From contig NZ_CP054044.1 of NCBI RefSeq assembly GCF_013282745.1, positions 372,001-436,000 on the forward strand: 64,000 nt of DNA. Reading direction: 5' to 3'. The DNA is from Yersinia bercovieri ATCC 43970 (GTDB lineage: Bacteria > Pseudomonadota > Gammaproteobacteria > Enterobacterales > Enterobacteriaceae). Within the stretch, counting starts at the first letter, position 1. Every line of letters starts with the position of its first letter. Made by a program: the position numbers and the translations under genes. Shown here piece by piece: positions 37,616 through 47,259 of this stretch. A model generated the notes under the pieces. It saw only the letters and a program-made list of their open reading frames with translations, searched no databases and was not told the DNA's origin.

Positions 37616-38560
37616 TTACTCCCACCCAGTACGAGGATTAAATGCCGTCTGCTCTGACAATTGCTGCCACAGCGCCCGCGTTTTCTCGTCTGGCTTCGGT
37701 GGCATCACCACCTTGAGGATCGCATACAAATCGCCAGTCGCTTTTTTGCTAACCAGGCCCTTACCTTTGATGCGTAATCGTTGACCACTTTGGCTACCCG
37801 CCGGGATGGTTAAGCTAATTTTACCGGTCAGCGTCGGCACCTCGACGCTAGCCCCCAATGCCGCTTCCCATGGGGCTAACGGCACGACAATGTGTAAATT
37901 ATGACCATCAACATCAAATAGCGGGTGTGGTGCCAGGCGAATAATCAGAAATAGGTCGCCATTAGCTCCCCCCGCAAAACCCGGCGCTCCCTGTCCTTTA
38001 AGACGAATGCGCTCACCATCACCCACACCGGCAGGAATTTTTACTTTCAGGGTCTTGGTGGTGTCTGCGCCCGGAAAACCTGAAGCATCGACAGTCGGAA
38101 TTTTGTAAGAGATTGAGCGCGTCTGCTCTGCCAGTGTTTCCTCTAAAAAGAGGGGCAATTCCATCTCAAGATCTTGGCCCCGAACCCCGTGAGATGCTCG
38201 GTGAGATGAGTGGTGAGCTGAAGCGCCACGGTTGGCAAAGAAGGACTCGAAGAAATCCGAAAAGTCCCCCCCACCAGCACTGCTGTGCCACTGTTGACCA
38301 CCTGAATGATAGGCGGCCTGCTGCTGGGTAAAGCGAGGATCGTCGCGATGTAGCCTTAATTCATCATATTCAGCGCGCCGTTCAGCATCTTTCAGTACTT
38401 CGTAAGCCTCCGCGACCTCTTTAAACTTACTTTCAGCATCGGGTTCATCACTGACATCAGGGTGGTATTTGCGCGCCAGCTTACGATAGGCGGTTTTAAT
38501 CTCTTTCAGGGAGGCGGTGGGCTCTAGGCCCATCACGGCATAATAGTCTTTAAATTCCAT
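37616..38560 (-). CDS. cbpA: DnaJ-like co-chaperone / curved-DNA-binding protein CbpA
   Basis: A 314-residue type II J-domain protein that works with DnaK and also binds curved DNA in stationary phase in E. coli. The N-terminal J domain (residues about 4-70) has the HPD motif in RKYHPDVS. A Gly/Ser/His-rich linker and two C-terminal substrate-binding domains follow ([36 protein letters not shown]). It lacks the DnaJ zinc-finger. It pairs with cbpM. Confidence 0.96.
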   Translation of the reverse strand: MEFKDYYAVMGLEPTASLKEIKTAYRKLARKYHPDVSDEPDAESKFKEVAEAYEVLKDAERRAEYDELRLHRDDPRFTQQQAAYHSGGQQWHSSAGGGDFSDFFESFFANRGASAHHSSHRASHGVRGQDLEMELPLFLEETLAEQTRSISYKIPTVDASGFPGADTTKTLKVKIPAGVGDGERIRLKGQGAPGFAGGANGDLFLIIRLAPHPLFDVDGHNLHIVVPLAPWEAALGASVEVPTLTGKISLTIPAGSQSGQRLRIKGKGLVSKKATGDLYAILKVVMPPKPDEKTRALWQQLSEQTAFNPRTGWE

Positions 38561-38733
38561 GCGGCAATATCCTTAAATTCAATGTGCTATAAGTTTCCCC
38601 ATTTGACTTATATAAAACCTGTTTGTGCATATTTCAACCGTTTAAAACCTTAAACGAAGTAAATCTAAACTATAGCGGCAATGGCTTATTTGTGGGTTTT
38701 ATATTGTCATCCTGACCATTGCCCACGTGAATA

Positions 38734-39816
38734 TTACAAATCATATAACTGATCCGATGGCTTATTGGCGGCGGACATTGCCCTTTTATGATTAACCTGC
38801 TTCACCGAGGAGCGAACCACTAGTCGCCCCTGCAATAAGGTATTACTGAAGGGGGCATCTGGGCGTAATAAGCGCCGTTGCAGCAGTTGAATCGCCTCAG
38901 CCCCCAACTCGTCACGAGGGACATGCACCGCCGTGAGCGGGACATCATGAATCTCAGCCAGATTAAAGCCATCCATGCTCATCACCGATATGCTATCAGG
39001 GACACTTATTTTCAACTTATTCAGCGCATTAACGGCACCTACCGCCATATAGTCGCCACCGGCTAGAATTGCCGTCGGCCACTGGCGTTTATCCTCACAA
39101 GCTGCCATAAAGTCGCTGACCGCCTGCTCTGCCTCTTCGCCACCAAAACCATGGGTAGTGATCAGATGTTGGTTATCATCAAAACTTATATTATGGCTGG
39201 CGAAAGCCTCTTTAATCCCCAGCAAGCGCAGCTCCATGGTATTACGACGTAAGCATTGCAAGGTCAAAATTTGCCGATGCCCTTGTTGAATCAGATAGTT
39301 GGCAGAAAATTCGCCAATCAATTGATGGTCTGGCGATACACTATCCAGTGACATCTCTTTGTCGCGACAATTCACCAGTACTGAGGGTTTATGCACGCCA
39401 GCCGCCAAGGTATGAATACGTGGATCATCAATACCGATGATGATTGCAGCCTCGGTCTGCGGATTGGTCATTTTCTCCAGAAACAGCGAGATATCACTTT
39501 GCGTTTCCGATAATCCACAGTAGCGAATCATCACCTCATGTTGGCTAACGGCTTCGGTAATGCCTTGGATGACTTTGTAGTAAAAAATGTCGGTACGCAC
39601 ATCGAAGGCCCGGTGCGGTGCAAAGACCATAATGTTATTGAGCATTAATCGCCCGCTGGATAAATTCTGCAAAATCCCCTGTGATTGCGCATACGCCATG
39701 ACCTGCTGTTTCGCCTTCGCACTGGTGTTTGCTTTACCGGCTAAGACTCTGGAGACCGTGCTAATTGAAAGGCCCGTCTGATTGGCTATTTCTTGTATTT
39801 TTAGCTTTCCATTCAT
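38734..39816 (-). CDS. LacI-family transcriptional regulator
   Basis: A 360-residue repressor with an N-terminal helix-turn-helix (KIQEIANQTGLSISTVSRVLAGKANTS) and a sugar-binding-protein-like sensor domain. It is divergent from an MFS transporter and a GH31 glycosidase, so it most likely controls that sugar-use operon. A palindrome in the shared upstream region is a candidate operator. The effector sugar is not known. Confidence 0.9.
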   Translation of the reverse strand: MNGKLKIQEIANQTGLSISTVSRVLAGKANTSAKAKQQVMAYAQSQGILQNLSSGRLMLNNIMVFAPHRAFDVRTDIFYYKVIQGITEAVSQHEVMIRYCGLSETQSDISLFLEKMTNPQTEAAIIIGIDDPRIHTLAAGVHKPSVLVNCRDKEMSLDSVSPDHQLIGEFSANYLIQQGHRQILTLQCLRRNTMELRLLGIKEAFASHNISFDDNQHLITTHGFGGEEAEQAVSDFMAACEDKRQWPTAILAGGDYMAVGAVNALNKLKISVPDSISVMSMDGFNLAEIHDVPLTAVHVPRDELGAEAIQLLQRRLLRPDAPFSNTLLQGRLVVRSSVKQVNHKRAMSAANKPSDQLYDL

Positions 39817-39975
39817 TTTGTGATCTCTCTCAAATTAGCAAATGAAAAAACTTTCATAGCCGGTAAATACCTTATTCAGGCCATTACACAATATAAATGC
39901 TGAAATATTATCCAGCTTATGAAAATTCTTTCAAAAAAACGCATATTAAAGCCAATTTAAGCTAGCTACCTTGTT

Positions 39976-39987
39976 TTGGTAAACCAA
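39976..39987. promoter_or_regulatory. Candidate LacI-type operator
   Basis: TTGGT-AA-ACCAA is a perfect inverted repeat in the 371-bp gap between the divergent LacI-family gene and the MFS/GH31 operon. The rest of the gap is A+T-rich and holds no gene. The half-site resembles operators of LacI-family sugar repressors, but the assignment is by eye. Confidence 0.4.
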
Positions 39988-40187
39988 TTTTAAAAACTTA
40001 TCAGTCCGGTTTGTTTTGATGAATGATAAAAATACGATAAAAAACAATTAAGTATATTTTATTGGCCGATTTAGTGTGAACAAAGTCACATTAAAACTCA
40101 GCGAAATCTTAATAACCGAAAATGGATCATACCAAAATAATTAGTTGGCCCGGTTAACTTGCTACCGGCTAACACCAGGAGGCTTGG

Positions 40188-41495
40188 ATGAGTGTTGAGA
40201 TTAATCAATCCGCGAAAGTTATCGGGCGGCGAAAAATAAAGTCACTACGTTGGTGGATGCTGGCACTATTTTTACTTGGTGTCACAGTTAACTATATTAC
40301 CCGTAACTCTCTGGGTATCCTCGCCCCCGAACTGAAAACCAGCCTGAATATGACCACGGAGCAATATTCATGGATCGTGGCCTCTTTTCAGTTGGCTTAC
40401 ACCGTTTTCCAACCGCTGTGTGGCTGGCTGATTGATGTCATCGGCTTAAAGATGGGGTTCCTGATTTGCGCCAGTGTTTGGGCCGTGGTGTGCATGATGC
40501 ATGCCGGCGCAGGGACCTGGTTCCAGTTAGCGGTGCTGCGCTTCTTTATGGGCAGTGCCGAAGCGGCGGCAACACCGGCAAACGCCAAAGCGATCTCTGA
40601 CTGGTTCCCGAAAAAAGAGCGGCCAATTGCCGCCGGTTGGGCGGGAGTCGGCTTCTCTATTGGTGCGATGTTAGCCCCCCCTATTATTGTATTGGCCCAT
40701 GTGGCACTTGGCTGGCAAGGTGCGTTTTTATTCTCCGGTGCTTTAGCCATGATTTGGGTGCTGTTGTGGTGGCGTTTCTACCACTCGCCGGATACCCATC
40801 CAAATCTCAGTAAAGAAGAGTTTGAACTGATTCATCAGGACAATGAACCGGTGCTACCACGGCTCCCTTTCCTCAAATCATTGGCCATTCTGAGCAAAAA
40901 TAAGAAATTTTACGGCATTGCGATCCCCGCATTTCTGGCGGAACCCGCCTGGGCCGTGTTTAGCTTCTGGGTGCCACTTTACCTGGCCACAGAACGCGGG
41001 ATGGATCTAAAGCAGATCGCCATGTTCGCCTGGCTCCCCTTCCTGGCCGCAGATATCGGCAGTGTTGCCAGTGGTTATTTAACCCGGTTATATCAGAAGT
41101 GGTTCGGCTTCAGCCGCATCAACTCGGTGGTTGCCAGCTCAGTAACCGGGGCCTTTATGATGGTTTCATTGGCCTTTGTGGCAATCACCAAAGACCCCTA
41201 TTTGGCGATTGCGCTAATCTCCATTGGCGGCTTCGGGCACCAGGTTATCTCCTGTATGCTTAGCGCATTAGTGGTTGATTCTTTTGATAAAAACCAAGTT
41301 GCCACCGTCAATGGTCTACGGGGTTCCTCCGCATGGATCGCCAGTTTCCTGTTTACCTTACTCATTGGTGCGGTTTCCGACACCATCGGCTTTAACCCGC
41401 TGTTTATTGCCATGGGCTTCTTCGATTTGATTGGTGCCGTATTCCTGATTGCGCTATTTGCTGAGCGCCGTAATAAGGCACAACCGGCAACCTGA
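40188..41495 (+). CDS. MFS transporter, anion:cation symporter (ExuT-like) family
   Basis: A 435-residue 12-helix permease related to hexuronate transporters. RWWMLALFLLGVTVNYITRNSLGILAPEL, RFFMGSAEAAATPANAKAISDWFPKKER and the QVISCMLSALVVDSF region are typical of the ACS family. A strong CCAGGAGG ribosome binding site precedes the ATG. The downstream glycosidase gene lies 62 bp away on the same strand. It probably imports an oligosaccharide or acidic sugar conjugate that the GH31 enzyme then hydrolyses. Confidence 0.9.
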   Translation: MSVEINQSAKVIGRRKIKSLRWWMLALFLLGVTVNYITRNSLGILAPELKTSLNMTTEQYSWIVASFQLAYTVFQPLCGWLIDVIGLKMGFLICASVWAVVCMMHAGAGTWFQLAVLRFFMGSAEAAATPANAKAISDWFPKKERPIAAGWAGVGFSIGAMLAPPIIVLAHVALGWQGAFLFSGALAMIWVLLWWRFYHSPDTHPNLSKEEFELIHQDNEPVLPRLPFLKSLAILSKNKKFYGIAIPAFLAEPAWAVFSFWVPLYLATERGMDLKQIAMFAWLPFLAADIGSVASGYLTRLYQKWFGFSRINSVVASSVTGAFMMVSLAFVAITKDPYLAIALISIGGFGHQVISCMLSALVVDSFDKNQVATVNGLRGSSAWIASFLFTLLIGAVSDTIGFNPLFIAMGFFDLIGAVFLIALFAERRNKAQPAT

Positions 41496-41557
41496 TCTAT
41501 CCCCTAATTCTGTCTGCAACAGTGCCGCAGTGCTGTTGCCAAAAGAGATGAGCTGTG

Positions 41558-43933
41558 ATGAAAACATTAAAAAACTGGCAGTTAATAAATGAGTTCCCTG
41601 ACCATTTGGAATTACTGGTCGATGACCGTCATATTTTTTGTCTGTATGTGTTAGAGCAAAACCTCTGCCGCGTACTGATTAAACGCAATGGCGAACTGGC
41701 ACTCAATCGCACCTGGAGCATTGCGCCGCAAGGGGATGTGCCGTGGTCAGGGCGTGACCGATTGAGTCTGGCGGGCTTCTCCGTGCCGGGCTATCAGTTG
41801 CAGCAGCATAAGCAACAGCTGGTAGTGACCACCGAGTGCCTAAGGGTCACTATTCATCAGCCTTTGCATCTGGAGTGGGAGTACAAAAATTCGCAGGATC
41901 AATGGCAGCCACTGGCCGCCGATCGGCCCACCAGCGCTTATCTGCTCAGCCCGCAAGGCGAAGCGATTGCTCACTATCAGCGCCGCTATCCCAATGAGCA
42001 ATATTATGGGCTGGGTGAAAAAGCCGGTGACCTTAACCGCGCAGGTCGTCGCTTTGAGATGCGCAATTTAGATGCCATGGGTTATAACGCCGCCAGTACT
42101 GATCCGCTCTATAAGCACATTCCCTTTACCATCACCCGCCGTGATGACGTCAGTTTTGGCCTGTTTTATGACAATCTCAGCAGTTGCTGGCTGGATTTGG
42201 GTAACGAAATCGATAACTACCATCTGGCCTATCGCCGCTATCAGGCTGAAGCCGGTGACCTGGATTACTACCTGTTCCTCGGCCCGAAAGTGCTGGATGT
42301 CACCAAAGCCTTTGTCCGCCTGACCGGTAAGACCCAGTTTGGCCCGAAATGGAGCCTCGGCTACAGTGGCTCCACCATGCACTACACCGACGCCCCGGAT
42401 GCGCAGGTGCAATTGCAAAAGTTTATTGCGCTGTGTCAGCAACATGATATTCCCTGCGACTCTTTCCAGCTCTCATCTGGCTATACCTCCATCAAAAACA
42501 AGCGCTATGTCTTTAACTGGAATAACGACAAAGTGCCGCAGCCCAAGGTAATGAGTCAAACTTTCCTGCAAGCTGGCATCAAGCTGGCAGCTAATATCAA
42601 ACCTTGCTTGTTGCAGGATCATCCAAAATATCAGCAAGTTGCTGAACGTGGGCTGTTTATCCGTGATGGCGAAACCGGGTTACCTGAGCGCTCATCATTT
42701 TGGGATGACGAAGGTTCTCACCTCGATTTCACCAACCCCGCGACTGTGGATTGGTGGCAGGAGAATGTGACCAAACAGCTGTTGGAGGTGGGGATTGGTT
42801 CGACCTGGAATGATAATAACGAATATGAAGTGTGGGATGGGGAGGCGCAATGCCATGGATTTGGTGAATCAATTGCCATCAAGCACATCAGGCCAGTAAT
42901 GCCTCTACTGATGATGCGCGCCTCAATGGAGGCTCAACAAACATTTGCACCAGATATGCGCCCGTATCTGATATCACGATCTGGCTGCGCCGGGATGCAG
43001 CGCTATGCCCAGACCTGGAGCGGCGACAACCGCACCAGTTGGCAGACTCTGCGCTATAACATCCGTATGGGGCTGGGCATGAGTCTGTCAGGGTTGTACA
43101 ACCTGGGCCACGATGTCGGCGGCTTCTCTGGCGATAAACCGGAAGCAGAGTTATTTATTCGCTGGGTACAAAACGGAGTGATGCATCCGCGCTTTACCAT
43201 TCACTCATGGAATGACGACAACACGGTAAATGAGCCTTGGATGTACCCCGCAGCGACTCCGATGATTCGGGATGCCATGGCCTTACGTTATCAATTATTG
43301 CCCTATTTCTATACGCTGCAATGGCAGGCCTCCCATGATGATGAACCTATGTTGCGCCCAACATTCCTCGATCATGAGCACGATAGCGGCACGTTCAAGG
43401 AGAATGACGACTTTATGCTGGGCCGTGATCTGCTGGTTGCCAGTGTTGTAGAGCCGGGTCAGCGCCAACGCCAGATCTATCTGCCGGATAATCAGGTCGG
43501 CTGGTACTGTTTCCACTCCGGGCAGTGGTACAGCGGCGGGCAGACAATCACTTTAGATGCACCACTGGAACGTTTACCGCTCCTGGTGCGAGCCGGTGCC
43601 GCGCTGCCATTATCACGGCGCATCGCCTTTGTGAATGCCAAACTGGACTCTCAACGCGAGCTGGCGCTCTTTCCCACCAAAGGGGCGGGGCAATCCAGTG
43701 GCCTGTTGTTTGAAGATGACGGCGAAAGTCACCGCTGGCAGCAAGGCCACGCGCTATGGCTAAGCTGGCTGGTGACGACTGATAATCACCATATCAATAT
43801 CACCTTCAGCCGCACTGGGAGCTATCAACCCGCATGGCATGAATTGACCGTGAATCTGCCAATGGATGAGCGGCGCGAGTTAGTGATCAACGGCGTTACA
43901 GGCCATACTTTTCAGTTAAATCAGCTGAAATAG
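41558..43933 (+). CDS. Glycoside hydrolase family 31 alpha-glycosidase
   Basis: A 791-residue GH31 enzyme without a signal peptide, so it acts on imported substrate. It has an N-terminal beta-sandwich (YGLGEKAGDLNRAGRRFEMRN), then the catalytic TIM barrel. The nucleophile motif is STWNDNNEYE and the acid/base Asp lies in YAQTWSGDNRTSW. C-terminal beta domains follow. The set fits alpha-glucosidase/alpha-xylosidase-type enzymes, and the exact bond specificity cannot be read. An ATG is used at 41558; a GTG one codon earlier is equivalent. It ends at a strong terminator. Confidence 0.92.
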   Translation: MKTLKNWQLINEFPDHLELLVDDRHIFCLYVLEQNLCRVLIKRNGELALNRTWSIAPQGDVPWSGRDRLSLAGFSVPGYQLQQHKQQLVVTTECLRVTIHQPLHLEWEYKNSQDQWQPLAADRPTSAYLLSPQGEAIAHYQRRYPNEQYYGLGEKAGDLNRAGRRFEMRNLDAMGYNAASTDPLYKHIPFTITRRDDVSFGLFYDNLSSCWLDLGNEIDNYHLAYRRYQAEAGDLDYYLFLGPKVLDVTKAFVRLTGKTQFGPKWSLGYSGSTMHYTDAPDAQVQLQKFIALCQQHDIPCDSFQLSSGYTSIKNKRYVFNWNNDKVPQPKVMSQTFLQAGIKLAANIKPCLLQDHPKYQQVAERGLFIRDGETGLPERSSFWDDEGSHLDFTNPATVDWWQENVTKQLLEVGIGSTWNDNNEYEVWDGEAQCHGFGESIAIKHIRPVMPLLMMRASMEAQQTFAPDMRPYLISRSGCAGMQRYAQTWSGDNRTSWQTLRYNIRMGLGMSLSGLYNLGHDVGGFSGDKPEAELFIRWVQNGVMHPRFTIHSWNDDNTVNEPWMYPAATPMIRDAMALRYQLLPYFYTLQWQASHDDEPMLRPTFLDHEHDSGTFKENDDFMLGRDLLVASVVEPGQRQRQIYLPDNQVGWYCFHSGQWYSGGQTITLDAPLERLPLLVRAGAALPLSRRIAFVNAKLDSQRELALFPTKGAGQSSGLLFEDDGESHRWQQGHALWLSWLVTTDNHHINITFSRTGSYQPAWHELTVNLPMDERRELVINGVTGHTFQLNQLK

Positions 43934-43955
43934 TGCAGTGAAATGCATTTACTCA

Positions 43956-43986
43956 GCGGGTTCCTTGCCAGAACCCGCTTTTTTTT
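43956..43986 (+). terminator. Rho-independent terminator after the GH31 gene
   Basis: A perfect 8-bp stem GCGGGTTC (43956-43963) / GAACCCGC (43971-43978) with a 7-base loop is followed immediately by eight T. It ends the transporter-glycosidase operon. Confidence 0.93.
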
Positions 43987-44023
43987 CACTTAACTTTTTT
44001 TTTACTTAAATAGTCATACCTGA

Positions 44024-44440
44024 CTAGCGCAACAGTTTTAGTGCGCCAGTCAATGAGCGCACCCATTTTTCCGGCCCGACCAGCCCCAGGCCATCTAACT
44101 GCTCATTGGTAAGTGAACGTAGCGGAAAGGTTGCCTCATAATCCTCAAAGCTGTGCATCGAACGGGCAAATGCCGGGAAAGGCACAATCGCCCGCTCATG
44201 AGTTGCCACCAATGCTTTCAGCAGCACCTCTCTCATCTGTGAAGCATTCGCCTGTAGAATGGGTACTGGCAATTTTGAACTCACATCAATCTCTTTGCCC
44301 TCTGAGTCGGACAACACTGCCCCTGCTAGTTGTGGAAATCTTGCCGCCAAACCAATCCCCACCGCACTGGTGGTATTGGCGATTAAGCCAACCGGAAGTT
44401 CAGGGTTAACAATAATTGCGATCCGCATCTGTTCTGCCAC
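44024..44440 (-). CDS. DUF2000 family protein
   Basis: A 138-residue protein of the DUF2000 family, which has a fold related to peptidyl-tRNA hydrolase 2; no function is established. MRIAIIVNPELPVGLIANTTSAVGIGLAARFPQLAG is the family signature. It is divergent from an Lrp/AsnC regulator with 133 bp between them, which suggests that the regulator controls it. Confidence 0.85.
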   Translation of the reverse strand: MAEQMRIAIIVNPELPVGLIANTTSAVGIGLAARFPQLAGAVLSDSEGKEIDVSSKLPVPILQANASQMREVLLKALVATHERAIVPFPAFARSMHSFEDYEATFPLRSLTNEQLDGLGLVGPEKWVRSLTGALKLLR

Positions 44441-44573
44441 ATCAGTACCTTTTTACCGATAAGTCTGTGCAAAAGATCATATCTCTCCTCTGCCGGTAAG
44501 TGCTTTCTTTTATCACTCTGATTCAGCTAATATTGGTAATCTATACCCAAATTGAATAATAATTAGGTGAGAT

Positions 44574-45044
44574 ATGCCATCATCATTAATAACAGCGGCA
44601 GATATAAAAATATTAAAGCAATTACAGCATGCAGGCCGCATGACCAACCAAGAGCTGGCCGATAAAGTGGGTATGGCAACCTCCCCGTGCTGGCGACGGG
44701 TGAAACAACTGGAAGAGAGTGGTGTCATTACTGGTTATCAGGCCAATATTGATCGGCGAAAAATTGGCTTGGGGATTTTGGCCTTTATTCGGGTAAAAAT
44801 TGATAGTCACAGTGAAGAGGAAGCCAGGCTGTTTGAAATGCAGGTAGGGGCGCTAAAACCGGTGATTGCTTGCTATGCTGTCGCGGGGGATGCGGATTTC
44901 TTACTGCAAGTGGTGGCGGAAGACCTCGACAGTTTCTCCACCTTTGCGATGTCGGTTATTCGCCGGCTATCGGGGATTAAAGAGATGCAAACCACCTTCG
45001 TGCTGCGCGAAGTCAAACCGCTAGATCACTTGCCACTGACGTAA
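44574..45044 (+). CDS. Lrp/AsnC-family transcriptional regulator
   Basis: A 156-residue regulator with an N-terminal helix-turn-helix (DIKILKQLQHAGRMTNQELADKVGMATSPCWRRVKQLEESGVITGY). The C-terminal RAM effector domain includes CYAVAGDADFLLQVVAEDL. These usually sense amino acids. AGGTGAG lies just before the ATG. It is divergent from the DUF2000 gene. Confidence 0.92.
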   Translation: MPSSLITAADIKILKQLQHAGRMTNQELADKVGMATSPCWRRVKQLEESGVITGYQANIDRRKIGLGILAFIRVKIDSHSEEEARLFEMQVGALKPVIACYAVAGDADFLLQVVAEDLDSFSTFAMSVIRRLSGIKEMQTTFVLREVKPLDHLPLT

Positions 45045-45069
45045 ATTTGCGCAGAGTTGTTGCCCCCCT

Positions 45070-46314
45070 CTACGCCGCCAGTACCCGGTTTCGCCCTGAT
45101 GCTTTTGCGCGGTAGAGGGCCTCATCCATACGTTTGAACAAGCTATCGGTATCTTCGCCGCTCTGATGTTGCGCGACGCCGATGCTAACTGTGAGTTGCG
45201 GCAGATTAGGCTGACATATCATCTGAATAGTTTCCCTAATAGATTCAGCCAGTTGTAATGCTCCCTCCAGATGGGTTAAGGGCAGGAGGATCGTAAACTC
45301 CTCGCCTCCCCAACGAAAAACGCTATCACTTTCACGAATGATGGACTCTAAGGTTCTTGCCAACAAAATCAGAACTTCGTCCCCCTTATTATGCCCAAGT
45401 TGATCATTAATAGATTTGAAATGGTCTACATCCAATAAAATCAAGCTGAAGCAGTGACCGTAACGTTGGCTCTGGGCATGAGCATGTTCGACTAAGGGGA
45501 AGAACTGACGCCGATTGCCTAAATCTGTCAGTGGGTCGCGCAGAGCAGCATGTTCCAGCGCCTGCTCCAGCCGTTTCTGTTCGGTGATATCATGGATAAT
45601 GCATAGCATCAATCGTACGCCATCCAACTCAACCGGGCCGGCATAGGTTTGAACGTGACGGGTATTACCATCCGCTAATTTATGAATAAAATTTAGCGGC
45701 TTATGACCCCCCGGTAATCTAGCGACCTCATTCATGACCGGCAACACATCCCTTCCCATGGTATTGATTTCCCAGGTGTGCTTCATGCACATCTCATCCC
45801 GCGAATAGCCATAGAAACGGGTTGCAGCCTGATTAGCATCAACAATTTGCCCCTCTCTCAAGGGATCAATAAGCAGCATCGGGGCGGTATTGGTATTGAA
45901 TAATTGCTCATAAAAGCCCTGTTCATCTCGGCGATAGGGTTTTGAGCATAACTGCCCCATATTGGGTTGGGTGAGTACGTTTTCGGCGATATACAACCCT
46001 TCAAAAACAATAACATCGCCATAAGGCTCTATCTGTGTGAGGGAGAGCCGGCAACTTAGGGGAAAGATATTTCCTGCGCTCTGGATAGTCCAAATCTCGA
46101 CAATCTGATCGTCGCCAGCTAACGCCGGGAGGTAGGCATCCAACTGTTGCTGCGCATGTGCTGAAAACCGGCCATTACGCATTAACGGTAGTTGGCAGTC
46201 ACCTGCAATCTTTCGGGCTTCCTTATTAGCAAACAGCAACTCTTGATTTTTGGGCATGACAACCCAAACCGGCGTACTCAAAATATTTAATGCATCTAAG
46301 TAAGCTATCAACAT
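45070..46314 (-). CDS. Diguanylate cyclase with PAS sensor domains
   Basis: A 414-residue cytoplasmic protein that makes c-di-GMP. There is an N-terminal PAS-like region (about 1-110) and a second PAS domain (about 140-255; LLIDPLREGQIVDANQAATRFYGYSRDEM). The GGDEF domain follows (about 265-414) with the active-site motif WGGEEF, and it has no EAL domain. The start MLIAYLDALNILSTPVW is preferred because the PAS fold begins there. A GTG at 46416 keeps the frame open but lacks a ribosome binding site. No inhibitory-site RxxD is seen at the usual place before GGEEF. Confidence 0.87.
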   Translation of the reverse strand: MLIAYLDALNILSTPVWVVMPKNQELLFANKEARKIAGDCQLPLMRNGRFSAHAQQQLDAYLPALAGDDQIVEIWTIQSAGNIFPLSCRLSLTQIEPYGDVIVFEGLYIAENVLTQPNMGQLCSKPYRRDEQGFYEQLFNTNTAPMLLIDPLREGQIVDANQAATRFYGYSRDEMCMKHTWEINTMGRDVLPVMNEVARLPGGHKPLNFIHKLADGNTRHVQTYAGPVELDGVRLMLCIIHDITEQKRLEQALEHAALRDPLTDLGNRRQFFPLVEHAHAQSQRYGHCFSLILLDVDHFKSINDQLGHNKGDEVLILLARTLESIIRESDSVFRWGGEEFTILLPLTHLEGALQLAESIRETIQMICQPNLPQLTVSIGVAQHQSGEDTDSLFKRMDEALYRAKASGRNRVLAA

Positions 46315-46372
46315 AGGAATACCGATAGAGATTTGGCATAGGAACAGAATACAGTTAATTACCACAGATTCA

Positions 46373-46423
46373 CTACATTTTGATTTCTGTTCTTTGCAGC
46401 AGAGTCTCTCCGGCACCGGCCAT
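46373..46423 (-). CDS. Possible leader peptide upstream of the diguanylate cyclase
   Basis: A 16-codon ORF MAGAGETLLQRTEIKM preceded by an unusually strong AGGGAGGAG ribosome binding site and ending 58 bases before the diguanylate cyclase ATG. The cyclase itself has only a weak site. This may be a translated leader ORF that controls the cyclase, or the start of a formerly longer, frameshifted gene. Confidence 0.35.
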   Translation of the reverse strand: MAGAGETLLQRTEIKM

Positions 46424-46842
46424 AATCTGCACTCCTCCCTACTTAATCTCTTTCAGTTAACCCGCAAACTCCTCTGCCTCCTCAACTTTACTTTCAACAT
46501 GATCCATTAAGGTTGTAGGGTGCCGGTGGCGTGATAGGTGATAACACAAATAGTGCCTTCACTTAATGCAACACAAGCCGCTGAACGGTATCGCCAATCT
46601 GATCCTGAACAGCGCTACCATGCGCCCACAGAACATGCGCCCACATAATGACCTCGCTTTTGGTTAATCCCATCCTGTGAACATCCGTCAAAAGAGAGGG
46701 GATATTCAACGATGACTTTACCCCCTGACGGAAGAATTGAAATAACTTGCTGTTATAAAAGAAAATATCCTCATTTAACTCGCCAGACTATTTGTTCATT
46801 ATAACATCAAGTTCTACTGGGGACTTATAGCTGGTTTGTATT
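46424..46842. other. Intergenic region with no supported gene
   Basis: Between the diguanylate cyclase leader and the small ORF ahead of kpsE. A 36-codon minus-strand reading (46563-46673) has no recognisable family and no clear ribosome binding site. No terminator or RNA was identified by eye. Confidence 0.4.
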
Positions 46843-46854
46843 GTGTCGCAGCCC

Positions 46855-47088
46855 ATGTTAAAAATACATGAATTGAATGAATGTGTTTCTAATATTAATA
46901 ATGACCTCAAATTTGTATTTTCTCCTTTATATAACCTGCGGGGAGAGATATTTATACTCGGAATGATTCCGGTTACTTACTCATTCATTTTCCTTTGCTG
47001 CAATGTAGCGCTGAACTGTCTGATCGACTCAGAGCAAAATTCGCGCCCTAAGCAGATAGAGGCATTGCAGTACCATGCCGCTATGTAA
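46855..47088 (+). CDS. Possible small membrane protein
   Basis: A 77-codon ORF from ATG 46855 (81 codons from GTG 46843) with one hydrophobic segment (IFILGMIPVTYSFIFLCCNVALNCLI). No family is recognised. It lies 170 bp ahead of kpsE on the same strand. It may be real, but there is no strong ribosome binding site. Confidence 0.3.
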   Translation: MLKIHELNECVSNINNDLKFVFSPLYNLRGEIFILGMIPVTYSFIFLCCNVALNCLIDSEQNSRPKQIEALQYHAAM

Positions 47089-47259
47089 ATGAAGGCTAAA
47101 GAGAATAATGTTGCCGGGCTGGTTAGTATTTTCGATTAATTTTGTGCACCAGCTATATTCCACACCCTAATCTTATATCAGAAGATAACAGGGGGAGTAC
47201 GCAGTGCTTTTTACATAAGGCACGAAAGTGAATACGTGCTACTTATCGTGTGATAATAA

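Noticed and set aside
46563..46673. 36-codon minus-strand ORF before the kps locus
   Set aside because: No recognisable family, no convincing ribosome binding site and stops in all adjoining frames.
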